In this document: one piece after another, positions 7,986-16,412 of the stretch | How positions within the stretch are numbered: position 1 is the stretch's first letter | Layout of the letters: every line of letters starts with the position of its first letter | NCBI GenBank assembly: GCA_025059075.1 | Contig: JANXDZ010000002.1 | Coordinates: forward strand, 248,001 to 312,000 | From: Sulfolobales archaeon | GTDB taxonomy: Archaea; Thermoproteota; Thermoprotei_A; Sulfolobales; Desulfurococcaceae | DNA length: 64,000 nt | Direction of reading: 5' to 3' | Notes under the pieces: model-generated | The model's database searches: none | What the model was told of the DNA's origin: nothing | Seen by the model: only the letters and a program-made list of their open reading frames with translations | Program-made: the position numbers and the translations under genes

Positions 7986-9551
7986 CTACTTCATCCTAAG
8001 CTTTATTGGCACATTGTATTTTGCCTCAAGGATCCTTATTCTACGCAGCTTCTTAGTTACAGATCTTGACACATCCTTAGGTAAGACGACTATTACAGTT
8101 GAATCTTCAACGTATACTTCTGCTTCAGGAAGGATCTTTTGAACGTACTTAACAACTCTATCTACAATTGATGAAGCATGTAGAGGGATCTTCTTAACTG
8201 GAATAACAATTGTTTGTTCCCCAAATGTATACATTTCATACTCAAGTTCGCCAGTAATGAAGTCCCTTACTTCAACTACTGGCCTAGCTAGCTCAGCTTC
8301 CTTAAGGCCTGTTGGCAGTTTAACAGTGATCTTCACTTCATACACTTTTTCCACAAACCCCTTGTCAATGAATATTACTGTATCTACGAGGCTCGGTATC
8401 ATGCCTAGCTCTACTCGCCCGACAAATCTCTGTATTGCATCTATAGGTGAAGTAGCGTGTACAACTCCTATCATGCCTATGCCGGCTAGCCTAAGATCTG
8501 CATATAGCTTAAAGTCCTCATCACTCCTCATTTCATCAAACACTGTGTAGTCAGGTCTACTGAGTAGGAGTATGTCGTGTAACTCACCCATATCAGCATA
8601 GTTCTTGCTGTACTGAGTAATTATTGGAGGCAGTATCATGTCCCTAGGGGATTCAACTGTCTTCACTATCTTCCCCCTATTAACATAGAACTCTGCTAGT
8701 GCTTGAGCAAAAGTTGTTTTCCCCATACCAGGTGCTCCAGCTATTAGTATTCCCTCAGCTCTCTCCTCAAGTCTCTTGACTAACTTAATCGGCAGATTGT
8801 AGTCCTCAAGCTTAAGCTTTCTTAAAGGCCTAACGGCCGTCACTTCCCATCCATCGCTTAGCGGAGGCCTAGTGATCACTATTCTATATGATCCTAGTTG
8901 CACTATAGTTGATCCACGTCTATCTATCTCTATGAATGCGTCACTTCTCCCTTTAGCTTCTTCAACGATTTCCTTAGCTATTGCCTCAACCTCCTCCCTA
9001 GTCATAGGATCCCTTTCAATAATTGAGAAAATCCATTCCCCAGGCCTACCTTTCTTTGCAACTGGCTTCACTCCCTCCTTTAAGTGAATGCTCATAGTTT
9101 CTTCATCGAAGAACTCCTCTAACTTTAGCTTACTGCGTTTAGATGTCTCAATAAATATGACTTTCATCCCTATAGCTGAAGCAACTGTTGCTTGAACTCT
9201 ATCACCTGTAATCAACGTTGCATCTATGCTGAAAGCATAATCCCTTATTAAAGCATCTATTGCACCATAATCAGCGTGCCCTATGTCTACTGACTTAGGC
9301 CTCTCTCCCCCAACTTCAAACTCTATGTAGCCCTCTTCACTAAGCTTCTTAAGTCTCTTTACTTCCTCTAGTCCAGAGTAGCCAATGGCCTTCCCAAGGT
9401 TAGCTTGATGCTCAAGTTCAGTTAAAACAGCTCTATGAATGATTACCTTGCCTCTAATACCTCTCTCTACTATAAGCCTAGAGATAGCTCCCTCTACAAC
9501 AGCACTAGTGTCTGGTACGTAGATTTCTTCACCAGCTAACACTAAGACCAC
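7986..9551 (-). CDS. PIN domain, VirB11-like ATPase and KH-like domain protein
   Basis: A 521-residue three-part protein. Residues 1 to about 150 form a PIN-type nuclease domain (V-P-D-T-S-A-V-V-E-G near the start, then I-T-G-D-R, both with acidic residues of the active site). The middle is a VirB11/PilT-like ATPase with Walker A G-A-P-G-M-G-K-T-T-F and the acidic F-D-E-M-R-S-D-E-D motif. The C-terminus looks like a KH-type nucleic-acid fold. This combination is a conserved but poorly understood archaeal family, probably a soluble ATP-driven RNA-processing enzyme rather than a secretion ATPase, since no secretion or pilus genes are near. Start is GTG at 9551. Confidence 0.9.
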   Translation of the reverse strand: MVLVLAGEEIYVPDTSAVVEGAISRLIVERGIRGKVIIHRAVLTELEHQANLGKAIGYSGLEEVKRLKKLSEEGYIEFEVGGERPKSVDIGHADYGAIDALIRDYAFSIDATLITGDRVQATVASAIGMKVIFIETSKRSKLKLEEFFDEETMSIHLKEGVKPVAKKGRPGEWIFSIIERDPMTREEVEAIAKEIVEEAKGRSDAFIEIDRRGSTIVQLGSYRIVITRPPLSDGWEVTAVRPLRKLKLEDYNLPIKLVKRLEERAEGILIAGAPGMGKTTFAQALAEFYVNRGKIVKTVESPRDMILPPIITQYSKNYADMGELHDILLLSRPDYTVFDEMRSDEDFKLYADLRLAGIGMIGVVHATSPIDAIQRFVGRVELGMIPSLVDTVIFIDKGFVEKVYEVKITVKLPTGLKEAELARPVVEVRDFITGELEYEMYTFGEQTIVIPVKKIPLHASSIVDRVVKYVQKILPEAEVYVEDSTVIVVLPKDVSRSVTKKLRRIRILEAKYNVPIKLRMK

Positions 9552-9665
9552 TATCCTCTTTATAGCACTAACTTCTATTAACGTAGCAAAGTCTTTTTAA
9601 ACACTACTAAATAATTAACAGCATCTAAAGCCTGTCTTAATGTAGAATGTCTTAATTCAAACAAC

Positions 9666-11240
9666 CTAGATCACTATAATGTAGTATGCTATAGATAGAT
9701 ATATGCCTATACCCACTATGTCAGCTATAGTAGTTATTAATGGACCTGAAAGAACCGCTGGATCTATTCTAAGTCTTGTAGCAATTATTGGTAGAAGTGA
9801 ACCAACAATGTTGATTAATGAGATAACTATGAAAAGCGATGAGGAAACAGCTACTGCAACTTCCACCTCAAACCAAGTGATCAATAGGGAGAATGCAAAG
9901 CCCACTGCAGCCATCGGAATTCCCATTATAATAGATGTGAGGACTTCTCTACGAATAACTCTAATTAAATCAGCTGTAGTTACTTCTCCAGTAGCTAGAG
10001 CTCTAGTCAAAACTGTTGATGATTGTGTACCAACGTTTCCCGCAGTATCAAGTATTAACGGTATAAATGCTGCAATAATTGCAGCTCTCTCTATCAAGCT
10101 CTCATAGCTACTTATAATGTTTGCAGTAATGCTTTGAATGACATATATGAGTAAAAGCCACTTAAGCCTACTGAAAGCAAGATCATTTACCCTTGATGAA
10201 ATGTACATAAATCTGCGGCCAGCCTTAAGACCCCCAAGCTTAAGTATGTCCTCTGAGTACTCAGCTTGAATTACATCTACAATGTCTTGAATTGTTATAA
10301 CTCCAAGGAGCCCCCCATCATGATCTATTACTGGAACAATGTCGAGATCCCTCTCAATCATGATCTTCGCTACTTCCTCTTGATCTGTAAATGGATGAAC
10401 GGCGACGAAATCTCTCCTCATAATGCTTGATACACTAGCTGTAGGTTTTTCCCTAAATATGTCGCTTAGCTTAACGTAGCCCTTCAATAGCCCGCTTTGA
10501 TCAACTATAAATACTACGTCCTCAATATCGTAGCGCTTAGACTTAAGGTCATTCATTACTTCAACTAAGCTCTTCCTCTCATTAGCTATTGGTATATTAA
10601 CTGTCATTATTCCTCCAGCTGAATCAGGGGGATATTTAAACAGCGGCTTAGCTTTATCAATTACTTCCTCAGGCAGTGCTTTAACAACAGTTTTTCTAAC
10701 ATGTCCAGGCATTAACTGTATGAAGTCAACTAATTCATCTATAGAGAGATGTAAGCATGTCTTTACTAGTGTTTGTGAGGGAACTGTTGAAGCAATCTCC
10801 TCAATTATCTCTCTTGAAGCATCTCTTACTACACTAGCTAAGTGCTCTGGTGGAAGCAAGTTGTAGATCCTTGCTCTATCCTCACTAGGCAGCCTGTGTA
10901 ATATGTAGATCAAGTCAGTTGAACTTGCTACACCGATCAACGTATTTGCAAAGGCTGCGTGAGCATCTAGAGCTTCAACGTAAACCTCCCTGACTCCTCC
11001 ATTAGAGCCTGAGCTTACTCTAGTTAACCCAGTCATGGAGCCAACGTGCTCCTCAATACAGCTTGAGTCAGTGGGGCACTCAATTAATGAGAGTATTAAG
11101 GCCTTCTCACCAACTTTATCAGCTACATTAAAATTAATGTTACAGCTGCATCCAATAACTAATTCAGCAAATTCTTTAAGTAACCCTGGTCTATCTATAG
11201 CTTCAATGAATACTGCTACAAACAAGCTATCACCAATCAC
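9666..11240 (-). CDS. mgtE: MgtE-type magnesium transporter with N-terminal ACT domain
   Basis: A 524-residue membrane protein. Residues 1 to about 75 look like an ACT domain (FVAVFIEAIDRPGLLKEFAE, the usual beta-alpha start with D-R-P-G). About 90-230 is the MgtE N superhelical domain. A CBS pair follows, including V-I-D-H-D-G-G-L-L-G-V-I-T. From about 385 to the end are hydrophobic helices with the MgtE motif L-D-T-A-G-N-V-G-T-Q-S-S. MgtE is a homodimeric Mg2+ channel gated by Mg2+ binding to the N and CBS domains. The ACT addition suggests a second small-molecule input, perhaps an amino acid. Start is GTG at 11240. A 331-base divergent region separates it from the ferredoxin gene. Confidence 0.92.
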   Translation of the reverse strand: MIGDSLFVAVFIEAIDRPGLLKEFAELVIGCSCNINFNVADKVGEKALILSLIECPTDSSCIEEHVGSMTGLTRVSSGSNGGVREVYVEALDAHAAFANTLIGVASSTDLIYILHRLPSEDRARIYNLLPPEHLASVVRDASREIIEEIASTVPSQTLVKTCLHLSIDELVDFIQLMPGHVRKTVVKALPEEVIDKAKPLFKYPPDSAGGIMTVNIPIANERKSLVEVMNDLKSKRYDIEDVVFIVDQSGLLKGYVKLSDIFREKPTASVSSIMRRDFVAVHPFTDQEEVAKIMIERDLDIVPVIDHDGGLLGVITIQDIVDVIQAEYSEDILKLGGLKAGRRFMYISSRVNDLAFSRLKWLLLIYVIQSITANIISSYESLIERAAIIAAFIPLILDTAGNVGTQSSTVLTRALATGEVTTADLIRVIRREVLTSIIMGIPMAAVGFAFSLLITWFEVEVAVAVSSSLFIVISLINIVGSLLPIIATRLRIDPAVLSGPLITTIADIVGIGIYLSIAYYIIVI

Positions 11241-11571
11241 TACTTCATGAGCAGTAATACCTCAAGGGTTTAAAAACATGCCTTTAGAGTTTAGAGCAGA
11301 GACTAGTTAAAAGCACTTGAATTAAGGAGCATGGGGCTTTGAGTTGTTAAAAAGCTTTAAACAAGCTGTTGAGTATTCATAAGTGCTTGCAAGCATAAGC
11401 AAATAACGTTAAGCAAAGCTTAATGAATACTGAAGTGATGAGAGTCTCAACTACGTTGATTCAAAACAAAGAGGCTGTAGCTAGTTGAGCAGGGATTTAG
11501 GAGTTTTATTGAAAAGTATTTATCCTATGCCTACTTTACCTCTTATATAGAATCCACCTAGGTGTAAATCT
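11241..11571. other. Divergent intergenic region with two stem-loops
   Basis: The gap lies between the starts of mgtE (minus) and ferredoxin (plus). It contains AGTATTCAT (11372-11380) paired with ATGAATACT (11423-11431), and CTCAACTA (11446-11453) paired with TAGTTGAG (11482-11489). A T-rich stretch (TTTTATTGAAAAGTATTTAT) and CTTATATAG lie before the ferredoxin, whose ribosome site is AGGTG. I see no open frame of note. Confidence 0.5.
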
Positions 11572-11817
11572 ATGGCTAAGTATAGAGTTAGAATAAATCC
11601 TAGGGAAAACTGTATTTCAGATATGGTCTGCGTCAGCATATGCCCCGACGTATTTGAGATGAACCCAGATGATAACAAGACTCAAATAGTTGAGAAATTC
11701 AGATCTCCTCCAGAGAACATAGCTGAAGGAATTATATCAGAGGATCTTAGGGAATGCGCTGAACAAGCTGCTGCAGCATGCCCAGTGCAGATAATTTTCG
11801 TAGAACCTGCTGAATAA
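11572..11817 (+). CDS. Single-cluster ferredoxin with an aspartate ligand position
   Basis: An 81-residue cytoplasmic electron carrier. The cluster motif is Cys14-x2-Asp17-x2-Cys20-x3-Cys24-Pro with Cys62 and Cys70 near the C-terminus. This matches Pyrococcus furiosus ferredoxin, where Asp replaces the second cysteine ligand and the extra cysteine pair forms a disulfide; the Cys62-Cys70 spacing of eight also equals that of the Pyrococcus protein. So C14, D17, C20 and C70 are the likely ligands of a [4Fe-4S] (or interconvertible [3Fe-4S]) cluster, with C24-C62 the likely disulfide. The ATG follows AGGTG. It could serve the KorAB oxidoreductase at 57840-60504; that link is inference. Confidence 0.93.
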   Translation: MAKYRVRINPRENCISDMVCVSICPDVFEMNPDDNKTQIVEKFRSPPENIAEGIISEDLRECAEQAAAACPVQIIFVEPAE

Positions 11818-11938
11818 AGAACTCAAGGATCAATTTATTTTTTAGCTCGATGCCTAAGCCCGCTATACTTTAATTAATTTCAGCCAAGTTAAATTAAATA
11901 AGTTTAAAAAAGTTATTTACTATCTATCTCCTTCTTCA

Positions 11939-13345
11939 CTACTTTTTCTCCATTTCTTGAACTATCTTCCATTGCTCAGCTGCAATAATGTCTAAGGCAT
12001 CATCTGGGTTTATTTCCTTGGCTACAGCTTTATTGAGGTATAGTTGCTGGACTTCAAGCATTCTGCCATAGTAAGGTATGTTCCAGAAGTCCTTAGCGTA
12101 TATAATAGCCTCTTTATACGCCCTAGCCCATGGCTTAGAGTTTAGGAATTCAGGGCTTTCAGCTACCGATATTCTCCCCGTAAACCCTACTCTTATGGAA
12201 TAGTCTTTATATGCAACTGTGTAGAACCACTTTAGGAAGAGCTTTGCTTCATCCTTATACCTAGAGTAAGCACTTATTACTAGTGGCTGGCCGCCTAGCA
12301 TTGTATATCTTACACCATTATGATGCGGTTGTACAGCTGATTCAGTCACATTCCAAACCTTTGAAGTAGCTGGATCATAGAGTGCTCCAGACATAGAGGC
12401 CCACATAGCTGTCATAGCTACCCTGCCCTCAGCATAGAGGGAGATTACTTTATCGTAATCAAATGTTGGTGCACCAGGAGGCATGTAGTTAGTTAACTCT
12501 ACGAAGAACCTCAAAGACTCCTTGGCTTGAGTACTATTGATATACCCTATTGGGTTACGCGTAACGGGATCCCACAGCTCAGCTCCCCAGCTCCAAAATA
12601 CGCTAAGGTAGAAGCAAGAGATAAAGTCGTAATCCCTTGATAGGACTAGTGCTAGGCCATAGAAGTCTTCATCCAAGGTCTTGCCTGCTAGAGTCTCGCC
12701 CTTCTTTCTAGTGAAGAACTCAGCTATATCCTTTAATTGAACCCAATCAATATTCATCCACTCTTCAAGAGTTGTAGGTAAGTCATATCCATACTTCTGC
12801 TTAAATGCAGCTCTCTCATCCGGGTGACTGAAGAGGTCTTTTCTAAAGTGGAGGAGTGGCGTTGCATCAGCAGTTCCAGGTATGCCTACGTAGTTATCGC
12901 TTCCCTGTGGATAGGCTGTGTAGAAGTATATTAAGTTCGGGAAAGTGTCTTCAAGAACCGCGTACCTCATCTCAGCGTCATTTAGGATGAAGTCCTTTAA
13001 CGATATGATGTGCCCACCTTCCCAGAGCTCTCCTAGCCACTGACTGTCTGCAAATATTATATCTGCCTCAGGGCTCCTAGCTGCAACTACGCTAGTAACT
13101 CTCGTATAGTAAGTCCCCCATGGAGTGACATCGAGTTTAACGTATACTTTATACCCCAACTTCTCCTCAGCATATGAAGTAAAGTTCTTAGACATTTCTT
13201 CAAGGATAACTGCAGGTTCCCACTCAGGGCTCAGTATGACTAATGTAACTTCCTTAACAGGAGGTCTATACATGACGAAGTACACTGCAATAGCTGCTAC
13301 TACAATTATTACTAAAACTATGGCTAAAAGAGTTGCAGTCTTCAA
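11939..13345 (-). CDS. Sugar ABC transporter extracellular binding protein
   Basis: A 468-residue protein with an N-terminal hydrophobic anchor (about residues 4-26, then M-Y-R-P-P) and a periplasmic-binding-protein body of the MalE-like family 1 type. No lipobox cysteine follows the helix, so it is probably held by the uncleaved N-terminal helix or by an archaeal signal. Start is TTG at 13345 after GAGGTG; the minus-strand TATA GTTTAAAAACT lies at 13380-13391. It is divergent from the permease-permease-ATPase-ATPase operon starting at 13532, a common arrangement for one importer. Aromatic and acidic content suits a sugar ligand, but the ligand is unknown. Confidence 0.92.
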   Translation of the reverse strand: MKTATLLAIVLVIIVVAAIAVYFVMYRPPVKEVTLVILSPEWEPAVILEEMSKNFTSYAEEKLGYKVYVKLDVTPWGTYYTRVTSVVAARSPEADIIFADSQWLGELWEGGHIISLKDFILNDAEMRYAVLEDTFPNLIYFYTAYPQGSDNYVGIPGTADATPLLHFRKDLFSHPDERAAFKQKYGYDLPTTLEEWMNIDWVQLKDIAEFFTRKKGETLAGKTLDEDFYGLALVLSRDYDFISCFYLSVFWSWGAELWDPVTRNPIGYINSTQAKESLRFFVELTNYMPPGAPTFDYDKVISLYAEGRVAMTAMWASMSGALYDPATSKVWNVTESAVQPHHNGVRYTMLGGQPLVISAYSRYKDEAKLFLKWFYTVAYKDYSIRVGFTGRISVAESPEFLNSKPWARAYKEAIIYAKDFWNIPYYGRMLEVQQLYLNKAVAKEINPDDALDIIAAEQWKIVQEMEKK

Positions 13346-13531
13346 CCTTTATACACCTCACTAATATTTTAACAAGGCAAAGTTTTTAAACATTATTGTA
13401 GAGTATTTACTTAGTCATATTCTATATTTTCTATATTCATATACTAACGCTACGGTTAATCAATAGCTATAAATGAAATAAAAATTTAAGTAACGATAAT
13501 AAATGTCATAGTGGATATAGGGTGTTTAGCT

Positions 13532-14449
13532 ATGCATAAGCTGCTCAGTAAAGGAGTTTTAAACAAAGGAAGAACGCTGAATCCTTGGCTAATGATACTA
13601 CCAGCCTTCCTTATACTCCTAGTATTCAATATATTCCCCCTCCTATGGAGCCTAGGGATATCGTTTCACAGATTCTCAGTAATAATTAGGGAAATACCTA
13701 GGTACGTGGGGGGGTTAAATTACATTAATGTTATCACTAGTGCTGAAGCTTGGGATAGGATCATTAGAACAGGCATTTACTTAGCGTACTCACTATCATT
13801 TCAATTCGGACTGGGGTTGCTGCTTTCACTCCTGTTATTTGAGGATTTTAAGGGCAAGAGAATACTGATAACATTATTTACGATACCTTTAATGATAGCT
13901 CCTGTAGCCTCCTCACTGTTCTTCAGGTATTTATTTGACGAGAACCTTGGACCTGTTAACAACTTCTTAAAGCATGTAGTAGGATATGGGCCTCTATGGT
14001 TTAGTTCAGATATAAGCCCCCTTGGAATACCTTATGCTCTCTTCACTGTAATATTAGTTGAGACTTGGATATGGACTCCCTTCGTAATGTTTCTCTTAAC
14101 AGCAGGCATGAGCTCCATCCCCCAAGACTTAATAGAGCAAAGCAGAGTAGACTCCTTGAAGTTTAGACACAAGTTTAGATACGTAATTCTACCGTATATT
14201 AAACCAATGATAGCTTTAGCATTGATCTTTAGGTTCATGGATTCCCTTAAGACATTTGACTCCATTTACATATTAACTGCAGGAGGCCCTGGAGCTACAA
14301 CTGAACTCATATCAGTTTATATATATAGAGTTGCTTTTGAAAGATGGGACTTTGGATCAGCTACAGCGCTTAGCTACTTAGTATTAGTCATAGTTATATT
14401 CATGACTAATGTATTCATGAGATATATACTCGGTGGTGAAAGATCGTGA
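13532..14449 (+). CDS. Sugar ABC transporter permease, MalF type
   Basis: About 305 residues with six predicted membrane helices, beginning with a long hydrophobic segment (L-M-I-L-P-A-F-L-I-L-L-V-F) and carrying the EAA-like loop around Q-D-L-I-E-Q-S-R-V-D-S, which contacts the ATPase. I choose the ATG at 13532 because GGGTG lies just before it; an in-frame GTG at 13511 adds seven residues. A TATA-like AAAAATTTAAG at 13480-13490 fits a transcript start near 13511. Its last codon overlaps the GTG of the second permease (GTGA), so the two are translationally coupled. Confidence 0.92.
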   Translation: MHKLLSKGVLNKGRTLNPWLMILPAFLILLVFNIFPLLWSLGISFHRFSVIIREIPRYVGGLNYINVITSAEAWDRIIRTGIYLAYSLSFQFGLGLLLSLLLFEDFKGKRILITLFTIPLMIAPVASSLFFRYLFDENLGPVNNFLKHVVGYGPLWFSSDISPLGIPYALFTVILVETWIWTPFVMFLLTAGMSSIPQDLIEQSRVDSLKFRHKFRYVILPYIKPMIALALIFRFMDSLKTFDSIYILTAGGPGATTELISVYIYRVAFERWDFGSATALSYLVLVIVIFMTNVFMRYILGGERS

Positions 14450-15294
14450 GGAAGCGCAACCAATACACCACGCCTTTAATACTATATAGAGTTAGGAAAT
14501 CTCTAAAGTTTGCATTACTAATAGCTCTACTAATGATATACCTCATACCTATATATGGGATGTTTTCACTAGCCTTTAAACCTAGGGCAGAGATCTATTC
14601 TGGGCTCTTTGAGTTAACTAGAATAACTCTTGAGAACTTTGAAGAAGCATATAGATATGGTGCATATAGTGCTATAACGAATTCCATAATAGTAACTGTT
14701 GGAGGTGTATCAATAGCTTTAATACTAGCTGTTCTAGCATCTTATGCTTTCTCTAGGTTCGCTATTAAAGGAAAGAACATATTGATGTTTTACATACTTT
14801 CAACAAGGATGATGCCCCCCATAACGCTCATAATACCCATATTCATAATGTTCTTCAACATAGGCCTTAAGGGAACTTACCTAGGGCTCATACTAGTTTA
14901 CGCAATGATGTCCATTCCTTTATCCATTTGGATGATAAAGAGCTTCATAGACGACATACCTAAGGACATAGATCAAGCTGCATTAGTAGATGGGCATTCA
15001 ACTATGTTCATACTCTTCAAAATAATAATACCCATGGTTATTCCAGGAATAGCTGCCTCAGCAGCTTTCGCAGCCATAATGTTGTGGAATGAATTCCTCT
15101 TCGCACTGCTCTTAAGCGGCGTTGATACAAAGCCTACATCCGTTTTACTCAGCAGCATTAGGGGAGAGAGGGGCTTTAATTGGGGTAGAGTAGCTGCAAT
15201 TGAAGTAGTATACATACTACCAATAATAGTCCTAGTATTCTGGCTTCAGAAATACATGCTAAGGGGACTCACGTTCGGTACTGTAAGGAGGTGA
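14446..15294 (+). CDS. Sugar ABC transporter permease, MalG type
   Basis: A 282-residue partner permease with about six helices. The EAA loop D-I-D-Q-A-A-L-V-D-G-H and the later W-N-E-F-L-F-A-L-L-L motif are typical of MalG/UgpE subunits. Start is GTG at 14446, overlapping the preceding stop; the end overlaps the first possible start of the following ATPase. It resembles the partial permease at the left edge of the window, so the genome has at least two related CUT1 importers close together. Confidence 0.93.
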   Translation: MRKRNQYTTPLILYRVRKSLKFALLIALLMIYLIPIYGMFSLAFKPRAEIYSGLFELTRITLENFEEAYRYGAYSAITNSIIVTVGGVSIALILAVLASYAFSRFAIKGKNILMFYILSTRMMPPITLIIPIFIMFFNIGLKGTYLGLILVYAMMSIPLSIWMIKSFIDDIPKDIDQAALVDGHSTMFILFKIIIPMVIPGIAASAAFAAIMLWNEFLFALLLSGVDTKPTSVLLSSIRGERGFNWGRVAAIEVVYILPIIVLVFWLQKYMLRGLTFGTVRR

Positions 15295-15299
15295 GTGAT

Positions 15300-16406
15300 G
15301 TGAGTAAAAGTGAGTACGTTATTCAAGTTAAAAATATTGTGAAAACATACAATGGTAAAATAGTCTTAAACAACATATCGTTTGCTTTAAAAAGAGGAGA
15401 GCTACTAGCCATTCTAGGACCACCTGGATCTGGGAAAACTACATTGCTTAAAATAATCGCTGGACTTGTTAAACAGGATGCAGGCGATGTCATAATTAAT
15501 GGAAGGATAGTCAATGATTTACCGCCATATGAGAGAGGAGTTTCCCTAGTATTCGAAACACTTGCCCTTTATCCAAATATGAGCGTTTATGAAAACATAG
15601 CATCTCCATTGATTGCTGAGAAAAAGGATAAAGAATATATTGACAAGAGAATTGGAGAAATAACAAGGCTCCTCAAGATCGAGCACATACTCGATAGAAA
15701 GGCCGATAAGTTAAGTGGTGGAGAAAGGCAGAGAGTAGCTATAGCTAGGGCTTTAGCTAAAGAAGCAGAAATATATTTATTAGATGAGCCTCTCTCAAAC
15801 TTAGATGCTAAGATACGTTATGCGCTTAGGACGGAGTTTAAGAAGCTGAAGTCACTCTTAGGTAAGACGATAATCCTCGCCACATCTGATCCTAGCGATG
15901 CCTTAGCGTTAGGTGACAACGTAGTACTCTTATTCAATGGCGCAATAATTCAAGAAGGGCGGCCCAGCGACATATATTATGCTCCAAGAAACATATCTAT
16001 AGCAAGGTACTTGACTGGAAACATACTTAATGAAGTCTCAATATCCATCGATACACATGGGGATGATGTAAGCACAGACATTGGACGTGAATTCTCAATA
16101 GATCCTTATTTCCTTAAAGTATTGAGGGAAGTCAATGAAACCTCCATTATTCTAACAAGCTATGCTGATGTATGCATAATAGATAAATTCATAGAGAACT
16201 GCTCTGGTATTAAAGTAATAGGGGAATTCATAGGATATGAATATAGAGGCAGTGAATACTTGCTATACGCAAGGAAGGAGCGGAGGATATTTAGATCTTT
16301 AAGGACTAACTTACCTAACGTAACTTTTGGAGAAAAAGTAGAAGTGTGTATCCCACATAGGAATGCTCTTTTGTTCAGCAGTAAGACTGGGGATTTAATT
16401 AGGTGA
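15300..16406 (+). CDS. Sugar ABC ATPase A with altered Q-loop and switch residue
   Basis: About 368 residues, MalK-like. Start is set at GTG 15300 because GGAGGTGA lies at 15287-15294 with proper spacing; the GTG at 15291 is inside that site. Walker A GPPGSGKTT, signature LSGGE (138-142) and Walker B Asp162-Glu163 are intact. The Q-loop glutamine is Glu86 (V-F-E-T-L-A-L-Y-P), and the switch histidine is Ser196 (L-A-T-S-D-P-S-D). Its neighbour has the reverse defect, a lost signature motif, so the two probably form a heterodimer with one good and one poor ATP site. The C-terminal regulatory domain is present but divergent. Confidence 0.9.
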   Translation: MSKSEYVIQVKNIVKTYNGKIVLNNISFALKRGELLAILGPPGSGKTTLLKIIAGLVKQDAGDVIINGRIVNDLPPYERGVSLVFETLALYPNMSVYENIASPLIAEKKDKEYIDKRIGEITRLLKIEHILDRKADKLSGGERQRVAIARALAKEAEIYLLDEPLSNLDAKIRYALRTEFKKLKSLLGKTIILATSDPSDALALGDNVVLLFNGAIIQEGRPSDIYYAPRNISIARYLTGNILNEVSISIDTHGDDVSTDIGREFSIDPYFLKVLREVNETSIILTSYADVCIIDKFIENCSGIKVIGEFIGYEYRGSEYLLYARKERRIFRSLRTNLPNVTFGEKVEVCIPHRNALLFSSKTGDLIR

Positions 16407-16412
16407 TATAGC

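Noticed and set aside
9703-10107. 134-codon plus-strand ORF opposite mgtE
   Set aside because: It is antisense to conserved MgtE membrane helices and has low-complexity Ile/Thr/Ala content, typical of a shadow frame.
11435-11489. GTGATGA upstream of ferredoxin as a C/D box RNA
   Set aside because: No D box at guide distance and no C' pair; the nearby CTGA lies before the box.
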